Shown piece after piece: positions 29,578 through 37,652 of a DNA stretch of 38,527 bases; the first letter of the stretch is position 1, and each line of letters starts with the position of its first letter. Below the pieces are notes generated by a model, which was not told where the DNA came from, did not search any database, and saw nothing but the letters and a program-made list of their open reading frames with translations. Both the position numbers and the translations under genes were made by a program. This DNA comes from Candidatus Latescibacterota bacterium (GTDB taxonomy: Bacteria; Latescibacterota; UBA2968; UBA8231): assembly GCA_022826515.1 (NCBI GenBank), contig JAJDUT010000070.1, positions 1 through 38,527 of the forward strand, written 5' to 3'.

Positions 29578-32298
29578 TCAACTCGCGGCGTTAAAAACGT
29601 CTTCGTCGAGCTGCTCAACCACCTGCCTGAGCCCTTCCTCACCAAACAGTTTGACCCCCTTGCCGACGACATCGAGAATCGAAAGCGGCGGCTCGAAGAG
29701 GTCCTCAATACGCACGCGGCCAGTGGCGATGCCGCGATTCTTAATCAGAGAGAGGTACTCGGCCTGCTGCGGGGTGAGCGAGCGCGACACGAGCCAAGCC
29801 CGGAAGGATTCCTCAAGTTTCTCCTCGCGACTCTTGATACGCAGCTTCCCAAGCGCGGCGCAGATGAAATCGAAGAGGTTGCCGCCTGGATTGCGGTAGG
29901 CGCGGCGCAGGTTGTCCTCATTGAAGTAGTGGTCGGGCCGATTCAGGCGACGAGCAAGTTCTTCCTCTTCTCCCGGTTTGAGTGGCTCATCGTCGCGCAC
30001 CTTCCGCAGGAGCGGATCATCGACCGCCTGGGTGCGAATCGTTTCTTCCCAGTGGGTGACGTATTCCGCCTTGTCGATGCGCTCGCCCTCGGGGCCGACC
30101 TCGACGTAGGAGACCGCTTCAAGCCATTCGTCTTCAAGGCCCAACTCGACGAGTTCCCGCGTCGGCGGAGTCGGGCTATCGCTTGGCGTGTGATCGCCTG
30201 TCGTATCGGTGAAGACATCTGTGTCGCTGTCGCCGAAGTACTGGTGATTCCTGAAGAAATCGTAGATGACGAATTTCTGCTTCTGGATATGGGGTGCCGT
30301 GCGAGTGCCACGACCCCGCATCTGCTGGTAGAGGATGGGGCTGCGTACCCGCCGGCAGAGCACCAAATGAAGCACCTCCCGACAGTCGAAACCAGTGTCA
30401 AGCATACCGACGCTCACCGCGATCATGGGGTAGGTCTCGGTCTTAAACTTCCGAATCAAAGCGCCTGAATCAGCCACGTCAGAAGTGATAACCTCGGCGT
30501 AGCGCCCCTTGTGTTCGGGGTGTAGCTCGTTCAGATACTGCGTCAGTCGTGCCGCGTGGTGCTTCGTGATGGCAAAGACGATTGCCTTGCCGGGACCTAA
30601 GTCCTGGCCCGGAGCTAGTTCGTGGTAGCTCTCCCAAGCAAGGTGGTCGAACTCTTCCGTCATAAGCCGATTTGACTGCTCATTAGTCCAGCGGCGCTCA
30701 AACTCGGCGGGATCGTAGTGCTCGTCGTCAACTTCGGCACCCTCAGCGAGGATCTCGGTGATACCTGTAGCGAAACGATAAGGCACCAGATACTTGTCGC
30801 GGAAGGCATCCTTTATTGAATAGGTAAAGTCGGGTTTGCCCAGCTCGCATTTATAGAAGTCGTAGGTATTTCGCTCGATATAGCCAGCCGGGGTAGCCGT
30901 GAGACCAATATGGAGGGCGTCGAAGCGAGTGAGCGCACCCTGCCACGCACCGTAAATGGAACGGTGGCACTCGTCGGCGATGACAATGTCGAAGTACCCG
31001 GCGGTGTATTCGTCGATGCGGCCGATCATAGTCTGAAGGAGAGCCACTGTGACTTGCTGCTCCTGACGCGCCATACCGGGGCGCAGCCAATAGCTCGAAT
31101 AAACGGAGAGGATATCTTGGATCGCTTCCAGCGCCTGCTTCGCGAGTTGCTCTCGGTCCACTAAGAAGAGCACGCGCTCAGCCCAGCCGGCTTGGAAGAG
31201 GCGCTTGAGATATAGACAGATAAGATCGGTCTTACCCGTTCCGGTCGGTAACTCAATTAGGAAACGTCGCTTACCCAGTTCCAGCGCGTGATCGAGCGCC
31301 TGCATCGCCTCGGCCTGATACGGCCGCACGGTGCGCGTCTCGCCTTGGCGGATGTAATGCTCGGGAATTTCCACGGTTGCCAGCACTTGGCGGCTGTCGC
31401 GCATCTGCACCATGCGTTCCAAGTCGCGTCGAGAGAAGAAGCCAGCGATCTGTCGAGCGTCGTCGTTTTGGTAGTCCCAGAAGTAAGTCAGTTCACCGTT
31501 AGCCAAAAAAATAAACGGTGCGCCGAGCGCCTTGGCATAGGGCAGCGCCTGCTGCTTGGCGGTATATGGGTTGATGGCGTTCCTCTTGGCCTCAATCACG
31601 GCGAGTGGCCGACCGCGTTGGTCGTAGAGGACATAGTCGGCGCGACCGGATGTAGGCTCGCCTTCTTCGACTGCTTCGAGCACGCAGACGAATTCGCCTA
31701 CGACTCGCAGGTCGCCCTCGGCGCTGGGATCAAAGACGAGGTCGCTGTAAGCCGGATCGGGATTGAGTGGCTGTAGCCGGATCTCGCGATGACTCCAACT
31801 GCCGTCGTCCGGCACCTCTGTCTTCGTGCTGGTGTACTTTTTGACGGAGAACTCGCCGCCGAGCGCGGGGTCGGTACAGCCTCGGTGCCAGACGAGGACC
31901 AGCTTGCCCTCCCTAGTCCCGCCGCGTTCCGCCCGAAAGAGGCAGTAGGAGCCGTCGGGAATAGTGGGCTCCATTGAATGTCCCTCGACGTGGGCCACGA
32001 AGTGGTCTCGGGTAAGCCGGACATGGCCGGGTACCGGCATCCACCCGAGTTCCTCAGAGCCAAGTCCAACAGCACGATCTGGGCCGAAGTTACCAGCAGC
32101 CGCCAGAAGGTCATAAACCGGAGCGTGAACCTCGAAAGCACGCGCCTGCGAGCGGTCAACGAGTCCGACGGCAGACTGCGAACTCGTGACCGGGACCTCA
32201 GTCCCGACCATCGACTTGTCGGTCGGATTCCAGTCAGACTGCCGCAGCAATTCGTCAATCGCGATGCGAGCGTCCGTCTCGCTCTCGTGCCGATTCAT
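29578..32298 (-). CDS. hsdR: HsdR with a LexA-like S24 peptidase domain inserted in the nuclease domain
   Basis: 906 residues. Residues 9-36 (DARIAIDELLRQSDWNPTD...) are the usual HsdR N-terminal helix and strand. The matching catalytic strands appear only at 218-240, with Asp221 (GRADYVLYD) and Glu236-Ala-Lys238. Between them lies an S24 peptidase fold of the LexA/CI/UmuD kind: VEGHSMEPTIPDGSYCLFR with Ser108, and GGEFSVKKYTS with Lys153 or Lys154. An Ala68-Gly69 pair in LLAAAGNFG sits about 39 residues before the Ser, close to LexA and UmuD spacing. The helicase is intact: PTGTGKT (351-357), ADECH (441-445), LTATP and QQMRGRGTR. GAGGA is 6 nt upstream of the ATG. Self-cleavage is an inference. 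Confidence 0.92.
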   Translation of the reverse strand: MNRHESETDARIAIDELLRQSDWNPTDKSMVGTEVPVTSSQSAVGLVDRSQARAFEVHAPVYDLLAAAGNFGPDRAVGLGSEELGWMPVPGHVRLTRDHFVAHVEGHSMEPTIPDGSYCLFRAERGGTREGKLVLVWHRGCTDPALGGEFSVKKYTSTKTEVPDDGSWSHREIRLQPLNPDPAYSDLVFDPSAEGDLRVVGEFVCVLEAVEEGEPTSGRADYVLYDQRGRPLAVIEAKRNAINPYTAKQQALPYAKALGAPFIFLANGELTYFWDYQNDDARQIAGFFSRRDLERMVQMRDSRQVLATVEIPEHYIRQGETRTVRPYQAEAMQALDHALELGKRRFLIELPTGTGKTDLICLYLKRLFQAGWAERVLFLVDREQLAKQALEAIQDILSVYSSYWLRPGMARQEQQVTVALLQTMIGRIDEYTAGYFDIVIADECHRSIYGAWQGALTRFDALHIGLTATPAGYIERNTYDFYKCELGKPDFTYSIKDAFRDKYLVPYRFATGITEILAEGAEVDDEHYDPAEFERRWTNEQSNRLMTEEFDHLAWESYHELAPGQDLGPGKAIVFAITKHHAARLTQYLNELHPEHKGRYAEVITSDVADSGALIRKFKTETYPMIAVSVGMLDTGFDCREVLHLVLCRRVRSPILYQQMRGRGTRTAPHIQKQKFVIYDFFRNHQYFGDSDTDVFTDTTGDHTPSDSPTPPTRELVELGLEDEWLEAVSYVEVGPEGERIDKAEYVTHWEETIRTQAVDDPLLRKVRDDEPLKPGEEEELARRLNRPDHYFNEDNLRRAYRNPGGNLFDFICAALGKLRIKSREEKLEESFRAWLVSRSLTPQQAEYLSLIKNRGIATGRVRIEDLFEPPLSILDVVGKGVKLFGEEGLRQVVEQLDEDVFNAAS

Positions 32299-32359
32299 CA
32301 GATTTCCTCACACACAGTGCTAGATACGCCGCATACCATCATGCGCCCGTTCCATGGTA

Positions 32360-32608
32360 TCAACGAAGACCGGGCCGGTCATACAGTTCCTCCCGCGTCG
32401 GCTTGCGCCCGTCGATCCACTCGATTTTTCGGGGTTTCCGCGTCAAAAAGCGTTTCATTGCAACCTCGTACTCATCTTCCTGACGCTGCATACTTTCTAG
32501 CAGTTCGGCCAGCCATTCGGAGACACTGCGCTCGTTTTCGGCGGCCTTGACCTGCAGCCACTGGGCAACATCCTCAGGTAGAGTGATGGTGATGGTGATG
32601 TTCTTCAT
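32360..32608 (-). CDS. RHH (VapB/CopG-type) antitoxin-like protein without a toxin
   Basis: 82 residues from ATG 32608, with GGAGG 6 nt upstream; a longer frame lacks a ribosome site. NITITITLPEDVAQWLQVKAAENERSVSEWLAELLES is a ribbon-helix-helix domain, and the tail GRKPTREELYDRPGLR is the toxin-binding end typical of VapB partners of PIN toxins. No toxin follows: only 61 nt separate it from hsdR. It is the first gene after the promoter at 32682-32711 and could act as the repressor of the whole R-M operon, or be a leftover antitoxin. Confidence 0.75.
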   Translation of the reverse strand: MKNITITITLPEDVAQWLQVKAAENERSVSEWLAELLESMQRQEDEYEVAMKRFLTRKPRKIEWIDGRKPTREELYDRPGLR

Positions 32609-32681
32609 ACTGGGCCTCCAGTATCCGCAGAATATAGGTGCCAAAAGATCAAGGACGGTCCGCGATTATTTCTATCACACA

Positions 32682-32711
32682 AGAATAGTGGAAACACGGA
32701 AAGTGTGTCAA
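32682..32711 (-). promoter_or_regulatory. Promoter of the defence operon (R1 promoter, copy 3)
   Basis: Minus-strand TTGACA (32706-32711), 18-nt spacer, TATTCT (32682-32687). It shares about 33 bp with the copies upstream of the DMFase-like gene and in the fossil, with one extra base in the spacer. The start would be near 32675, about 67 nt before the RHH gene. The segment 32712-32831 holds no gene; CGTTTTGT (32775-32782) and ACAAAACG (32821-32828) form a distant inverted repeat around two ATGGACGCA copies and may contribute to termination of the efflux operon. Confidence 0.6.
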
Positions 32712-32831
32712 TTTCACGGGCATCGACCCATGCCATAGTAATCCTGAATGACTTGAATGATTCGAGAAGCGGATCGTTTTGTTTCTACTATTCTGCGTCC
32801 ATTTGCGTCCATCTGCGGATACAAAACGCAA

Positions 32832-33512
32832 CTACGCCAACTGCTCGTCAGAAGCGATGCGGCCGTCGTGGATGCGGATCAGCCGCTCGGCCTGTAGGGC
32901 AATAACCGGGTCGTGGGTCACCAACAGCACGGTATTGCCCTCTTCGTGCAGGGCGTCGAAGAGCAGCATGATCTCCTCGCCGGTGCTGGAGTCGAGGTTG
33001 CCGGTCGGCTCGTCGGCCAGCAGTAGCGAAGGCCCGTTGGCTAAGGCGCGGGCAATGGCCACCCGCTGACATTGGCCGCCGGACAACTCGGTCGGGCGGT
33101 GCATCATGCGGTCGGCCAAGCCAACCCGCTCCAGCGCCTGAATCGCCCGTTCACGGCGCACCTTGCGGCGTTGACCATTGTAAATCAGCGGCAACTCGAC
33201 GTTTTGCAGAGCCGACGCGCGTGGCAGCAAGTTGAAGGTCTGGAAGATGAAGCCAATGCGGCTATTGCGCACTTCGGCCAGCTCGTTGGCATTCATGCGC
33301 GATACATCCGTACCGTTCAAGCGATACGTCCCATCCGTGGGCGAATCCAAGCAACCGAGGATGTTCATCAACGTGGATTTGCCCGAGCCAGAAGGCCCCA
33401 TCAGCGAGACGTATTCGTTGTCCTCAATCGCCAAATCCACCGAGCGCAGGGCGTGTACTTCCTCAGTGCCGCGCACATATACCTTGCTAATGCCATTCAG
33501 TTCGATCAGCAC
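32832..33512 (-). CDS. MacB/LolD-type ABC transporter ATP-binding protein
   Basis: 226 residues from GTG 33512, with GGAG 7 nt upstream and the permease stop only 4 nt before; the longer frame overlaps the permease and is spurious. Walker [10 protein letters not shown]-loop [15 protein letters not shown], signature [15 protein letters not shown], Walker [12 protein letters not shown] and switch His (THD) are all intact. It powers the two FtsX/MacB-type permeases encoded immediately upstream. Probable roles are export of a peptide, lipid or drug with the HlyD-type adaptor of the same operon. Last gene of the operon. Confidence 0.95.
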   Translation of the reverse strand: MLIELNGISKVYVRGTEEVHALRSVDLAIEDNEYVSLMGPSGSGKSTLMNILGCLDSPTDGTYRLNGTDVSRMNANELAEVRNSRIGFIFQTFNLLPRASALQNVELPLIYNGQRRKVRRERAIQALERVGLADRMMHRPTELSGGQCQRVAIARALANGPSLLLADEPTGNLDSSTGEEIMLLFDALHEEGNTVLLVTHDPVIALQAERLIRIHDGRIASDEQLA

Positions 33513-33516
33513 GAGA

Positions 33517-34740
33517 TCACTCCGAGCGCAACGCATCCACCGGGTCGAGCCGGGCAGCGCGGGCCGCCGGATAGATGCCAAAGAAAAGACCAATCGCAAT
33601 AGACAAGGCCAGCACGAACAGCGTGGCCTCCGGCGAAACAATGCTGGGGAACTCTAACTCGCTGTAATGGGAAATGACGCGCGCAATACCCTCGCCCAAC
33701 CCATAGCCTGCAGCCACCCCGAGCGCTCCCCCGGTCAAGCTCAGCGCCATCGCCTCTATCACGAATTGCCACAGCAGCGTCACCGGCTTGGCGCCGAGGG
33801 CCTTGCGGATGCCAATCTCGCGGGTGCGCTCGGCTACCGATACCAGCAAAATGTTCATAATGCCAATGCCGCCGACCAACAGCGAAATCCCCGCAATCCC
33901 CCCCACGACCAACTTCAATAGCAAAATGATCTGCTCGACCTGCTCTAGAATGCTGCGGCCGCTGACGATCTGATAGCTCGCCTCTGGGCCGTGGCGCTTT
34001 TTGAGCGCCTTTTCAATGGCAACAGTAATGTCGGGCACGTCTTCTTGCTCCTTGGCGTGGGCTACCATGGCTTGGATGTACTTGTTGCCGGCGAGGCGTC
34101 GCTGGGCTGTCGTCACCGGCACCAGCACTTGATCGCCCCAGTCCTCGCCAAAGGTCTGGCGGTCTTCCATCAGGCCCACGACCGTAAAGCGCTGGCCGTT
34201 GAGCTTGAGCTCGCGGCCCAAGAAGGGAGCCAAGCCAAACAACTCCTCGCGCACCTCTTGCCCAATCACGCAGACCCGGCGCAGCTTATCCAAGTCGGCG
34301 TTGATCAGGAAGCGGCCCTCGGCGACCTCCCAGTTGTACACCTCGGCGAACTCGGGCAAGGTCCCGGCCGCCCTGCTCTGATAGCTGGCCTTGCGATAGC
34401 GCATATTGGCCCCATGCGTCATAGAGGGCAGGACCGCGGCTAAGCGGTCAGAGGATTGCTCGACCACGGACAGGTCGTCCATAGTCAACGGCTTAGAGCG
34501 GGGGTTGGGCACCCAGCGGCCGTCTTTGAGCTGCATGTATTGCGGCGTAATCATCACGAACTGCGCTCCGCCTAACTTGCCGAACTCGTCAATGACAAAC
34601 TGCCGCATCCCCTCGCCAATGGACACAATGCCGACGACCGCGCCGACCCCGATCATCATGCCCAGCAAAGTCAGCGCCGTGCGCAGCTTGTTGACCCATA
34701 TTTGCCCGAGGGCAATGCGGATGGCTTCGAGGAAGATCAC
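33517..34740 (-). CDS. MacB-type ABC permease (second of two)
   Basis: 407 residues, FtsX/MacB architecture: one membrane helix near residues 20-45, a periplasmic MacB_PCD domain (about 60-260), and three helices at the C-terminus. The C-terminal block [39 protein letters not shown] is the family signature. The ATG overlaps the preceding permease stop as ATGA, so two permeases are made together and may form a heterodimer. The DNA at 33785-33900 matches 35008-35123 of the first permease at 112 of 116 positions, pointing to gene conversion. Confidence 0.93.
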   Translation of the reverse strand: MIFLEAIRIALGQIWVNKLRTALTLLGMMIGVGAVVGIVSIGEGMRQFVIDEFGKLGGAQFVMITPQYMQLKDGRWVPNPRSKPLTMDDLSVVEQSSDRLAAVLPSMTHGANMRYRKASYQSRAAGTLPEFAEVYNWEVAEGRFLINADLDKLRRVCVIGQEVREELFGLAPFLGRELKLNGQRFTVVGLMEDRQTFGEDWGDQVLVPVTTAQRRLAGNKYIQAMVAHAKEQEDVPDITVAIEKALKKRHGPEASYQIVSGRSILEQVEQIILLLKLVVGGIAGISLLVGGIGIMNILLVSVAERTREIGIRKALGAKPVTLLWQFVIEAMALSLTGGALGVAAGYGLGEGIARVISHYSELEFPSIVSPEATLFVLALSIAIGLFFGIYPAARAARLDPVDALRSE

Positions 34741-35966
34741 GTGCGACGCAGCGCTTCTACCGGATCGAGCCGAGCAGCGCGAAAGGCGGGATAGACGCCG
34801 AAGAAGATGCCGACCGCCGATGAAAAGCCGACGGCCCAGAGCACGGACTCCGCCGAGACAATGCTGGTAAAAGGCGCGCCGGGGGCGAGCTGCTGAATGA
34901 CGAAGGCTGCCCCCAAGCCAAATCCGAAACCGATGAGAATGCCCAGCAGGCCGCCGACCATGCTCAAGACCACGGACTCGGCGAGGAACTGGCCGAGGAT
35001 GTGGCGCGGCTTGGCACCGAGGGCCTTGCGGATGCCAATCTCGCGGGTGCGCTCGGCCACCGACACCAGCAAGATGTTCATAATGCCAATGCCGCCGACC
35101 AACAGCGAAATCCCCGCAATCCCACCGCCCACTTGCTGCAAGACGCGGAAGAACTCATTGGCGTCGTCTATCTCTCCTTGGCTAGTCTCGATCCTGAATT
35201 CGTCGCCGTGCTCGTGGTGCCTCCGGAGGACGCGGCGCACCGCAGCGACAACCCGCTCAACCGCATCCAAATCCTCGACGAAGAGCGTGAGCCCCGAGAA
35301 ATGATCCTCGCCGCGCAACCGCTTTTGGGCCGTAGTGTACGGGACCAGCACGATATTGCCCTCACTGCGGCCAAAGCGGACGCGCTCGTCGAGCACGCCA
35401 ATCACTTCGTAGCGGTCGCCGTTGAGCAGGAGCTCCTTGCCCAGCGGGTCGGTCTTGTGAAAGAGGTCTTCGTACACATCACCGCCGAGCAAGCAGACCT
35501 TGCGGGCGAGGCGCAAGTCGTCCGCGTTCAGGGGCCGGCCGCCGAGCACTGGCCAGTTGAAGCCTTCGTTGAACGCGGCGGATGTGCCCGTATAACTCGC
35601 ATCCACAGTGGTCTTGCCGCGCTGTAGTGCAGCACTGCCCTCGACGCTAGGCACGAGCGCGTGCAGCCCGTCGATTTCCCGCTGCATGGCCACCATGTCG
35701 GCCTCAGTCAGGTACTCCTGCCAAGGGCGGCGCACCCAGCGGCCATCCTTGCGCACCCACTGGCGCGGCGGCTCCACCTCGATCATACCCGCCCCACCGC
35801 TGAAGACGAACTGCGAGATCACCTCGCGGCGCAATCCTTCCCCAAGCGACACCACGGCAATGATGGCCGCCACGCCAATGACAATGCCCAACAGCGTCAA
35901 CAGCGAGCGCAGCTTGTGCGCCCGGAGCTGACCCAAGCCGGCAAAGAGGGGTTCGAGAAGGGTCAT
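34737..35966 (-). CDS. MacB-type ABC permease (first of two)
   Basis: 409 residues from ATG 35966 (MTLLEPLFAGLGQLRAHKLRSLLTLLGIVIGVAAII). The longer frame to 36002 lies upstream of this natural membrane start. The layout is N-terminal helix, periplasmic domain and three C-terminal helices with the [19 protein letters not shown] signature. Diverged from its tandem partner in the periplasmic part, which suggests different substrate contacts. The gap of 201 nt to the HicB-like ORF (35967-36167) contains a TTGACTAAATTT motif twice (around 36012 and 36038), but no further gene is supported. Confidence 0.93.
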   Translation of the reverse strand: MTLLEPLFAGLGQLRAHKLRSLLTLLGIVIGVAAIIAVVSLGEGLRREVISQFVFSGGAGMIEVEPPRQWVRKDGRWVRRPWQEYLTEADMVAMQREIDGLHALVPSVEGSAALQRGKTTVDASYTGTSAAFNEGFNWPVLGGRPLNADDLRLARKVCLLGGDVYEDLFHKTDPLGKELLLNGDRYEVIGVLDERVRFGRSEGNIVLVPYTTAQKRLRGEDHFSGLTLFVEDLDAVERVVAAVRRVLRRHHEHGDEFRIETSQGEIDDANEFFRVLQQVGGGIAGISLLVGGIGIMNILLVSVAERTREIGIRKALGAKPRHILGQFLAESVVLSMVGGLLGILIGFGFGLGAAFVIQQLAPGAPFTSIVSAESVLWAVGFSSAVGIFFGVYPAFRAARLDPVEALRRT

Positions 35967-36167
35967 TGGCGTTTTTCGTCTTTCGGGTTGAAGGCGCAGC
36001 AATTAAAGCGTTGACTAAATTTATTCAGAGCCCATTGACTAAATTTTGAGAATGAACACAACTATATGATAGCAATGGATTTAGAAGAACTCCAAATTCG
36101 CAATACTCACCTCAATGGCTCCTTTTTCGGCCTTGACCCGCACCTCAGACGCCTGCGCGATCAGTTT

Positions 36168-36338
36168 CTACTGCTCCTCATCTTCCAGCCAATCACTCAC
36201 AATTAGAACTAGCTGACGGAGTACATTTCTGCGGTCTGATCCGTGGCAACAAGGCCCTGTAATTCCCGGACACGAACCAATAAAGACTTGATCTTCTTCC
36301 GACCACTCAACGACGAGAGGATACGATAGGGCGGTCAT
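36168..36338 (-). CDS. Short HicB-like ORF inside the efflux operon
   Basis: 56 codons starting at ATG 36338, which shares one base with the stop of the HlyD-type gene (TGATG). YPLVVEWSEEDQVFIGSCPGITG, broken here at Phe/Ile into the strands of the HicB-like fold, then HGSDRRNVLRQLVLIVSDWLED, matches the partial RNase H-like HicB domain. It is shorter than usual antitoxins and lacks a DNA-binding tail; the frame stays open for 28 codons after the TAG. No HicA is next to it. It could be a solitary HicB-like domain or a decayed antitoxin. Confidence 0.5.
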   Translation of the reverse strand: MTALSYPLVVEWSEEDQVFIGSCPGITGPCCHGSDRRNVLRQLVLIVSDWLEDEEQ

Positions 36339-37651
36339 CAGCGTTCCTCGTTTTTCTCCTCATCCTCGTCCGCGTCCTTCTCCTCGTCCTTCTCCTCCAG
36401 TTTGCTGCGAACAAGGCTCGGGTCTTCGGCGACGCGGTCGCCGCTGGCGAGGCCGGAGAGGATTTCGAGGCGGGTCGAGGTCTCAATGCCGATGGCCAAC
36501 TCCACCTCGGCGAAGGCGCTGAGCGGCAGTTGCAGCACGCTGTCTGGGCGCGTGCTGTCCGAGTGCGTGCTGTCTGGAACGGCAACTAGCGAATCCGGCG
36601 ACGCGGCGACATACGCGACGAAGCGGCCGCGCGTGCTCTCGCCGCGTTCGTCTTCTTCGTCCTCGTCGTCAAATACCTCCAGCGCCCGTTCGACCGGCAG
36701 GTACACCGCGCTGTCGCGCCGCGCAAAGAGAATGTCGATGTCGCAGGACATGCCCTGGCGCAGGCGCGGTGCGTGGTCGGTAATCTCGATCTCGGTGTCA
36801 AAGGTGACGATAGTGCTGCCCTGCTTCTGCTGGCCCACCGGCGCAATCCAGCGCACCCGGCCGCCATACGTGGTGTCGGGATACGCATCCACGACAATGT
36901 CCACGTCTTGGTCGATCTCCACCCGGCCAATGTCGATTTCCGCGATGTCGCCGCGCACGATTAGCTGGCTGGGATCGCCGATTTCAAAGAGCATCGTCCC
37001 GCCCGAATACGACGACAGCCCGGAGGACACCACCTCGCCGATTTCCACGTTGCGGCGGATGACAATGCCGTCGATTGGGGCGAGAACGCGCACCTCGTCG
37101 AGCGAGACTTGGTCTTCTGAGAGTTGGGTGCGCTGCAAGTTGGCCTTGGTTTCAAGCATTTCGAGTTCGAGCTGGGCTAAGCGCAGACTAGTGCGCGCGC
37201 GCGTCAGGCGCACCTCGGCTTCCTCAAACTGCTTGGCCGGTATCATCTTGCTGTCGAACAGGGCTTTCTGACGCTCAAAGTTCCGCTCCTGCTCCGCTAG
37301 GTCAATTTTGCCCTGCTCCACGCTCGAGCGCTTCTGATACAATTGCAGCGATTGATTGGGGTCTGGCTCGATGACGGCCATCAGCTCGCCCGTCTCCACC
37401 CACGCGCCAGCCTCAATAGGCAAATCGCGGATTTCGCCGGCAATCGTCGATTTGACCTCCACGGTTCGCACCAGCTCAATGCGGCCCGTTTCGGCTAGCT
37501 TATCGACGACCGCACCCCGCTCAACGAGCGCCGTGGGATAGGTCTCTTCGGCCTTTTCCTGCCGCAAGTTGAAATAGACCGCAGCCCCGACCGAGCCGAC
37601 CAAGAGCAAGAAGACGAAGACCTTTAGCAGACCGCGTTTGTTGGTTGCCAC
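36338..37651 (-). CDS. MacA/HlyD-type periplasmic adaptor protein
   Basis: 437 residues, GTG start at 37651 with GGAGG 5 nt upstream. A membrane anchor (VFVFLLLVGSVGAAVYF) is followed by a barrel-sandwich half (VKSTIAGEIRDLPIEAGAWVETGELMAVIEP), a long coiled-coil hairpin (about 100-180), the second half (VLAPIDGIVIRRNVEIGEVV), and a beta-barrel domain. The C-terminal ~35 residues are strongly acidic and lysine-rich, an unusual tail for this family. Adaptors of this kind link MacB permeases to an outer-membrane channel. One nt separates it from the YIP1-family gene. Confidence 0.92.
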   Translation of the reverse strand: MATNKRGLLKVFVFLLLVGSVGAAVYFNLRQEKAEETYPTALVERGAVVDKLAETGRIELVRTVEVKSTIAGEIRDLPIEAGAWVETGELMAVIEPDPNQSLQLYQKRSSVEQGKIDLAEQERNFERQKALFDSKMIPAKQFEEAEVRLTRARTSLRLAQLELEMLETKANLQRTQLSEDQVSLDEVRVLAPIDGIVIRRNVEIGEVVSSGLSSYSGGTMLFEIGDPSQLIVRGDIAEIDIGRVEIDQDVDIVVDAYPDTTYGGRVRWIAPVGQQKQGSTIVTFDTEIEITDHAPRLRQGMSCDIDILFARRDSAVYLPVERALEVFDDEDEEDERGESTRGRFVAYVAASPDSLVAVPDSTHSDSTRPDSVLQLPLSAFAEVELAIGIETSTRLEILSGLASGDRVAEDPSLVRSKLEEKDEEKDADEDEEKNEER

Positions 37652-37652
37652 C

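Noticed and set aside
29371..30468. 365-codon open frame on the plus strand opposite hsdM/hsdR
   Set aside because: Antisense shadow of two unambiguous genes; no domain is recognisable.
32299..32360. VapC remnant between the RHH gene and hsdR
   Set aside because: An ATG followed by M-R-R-I and a stop is suggestive of a PIN start, but four codons are too few to support a call.
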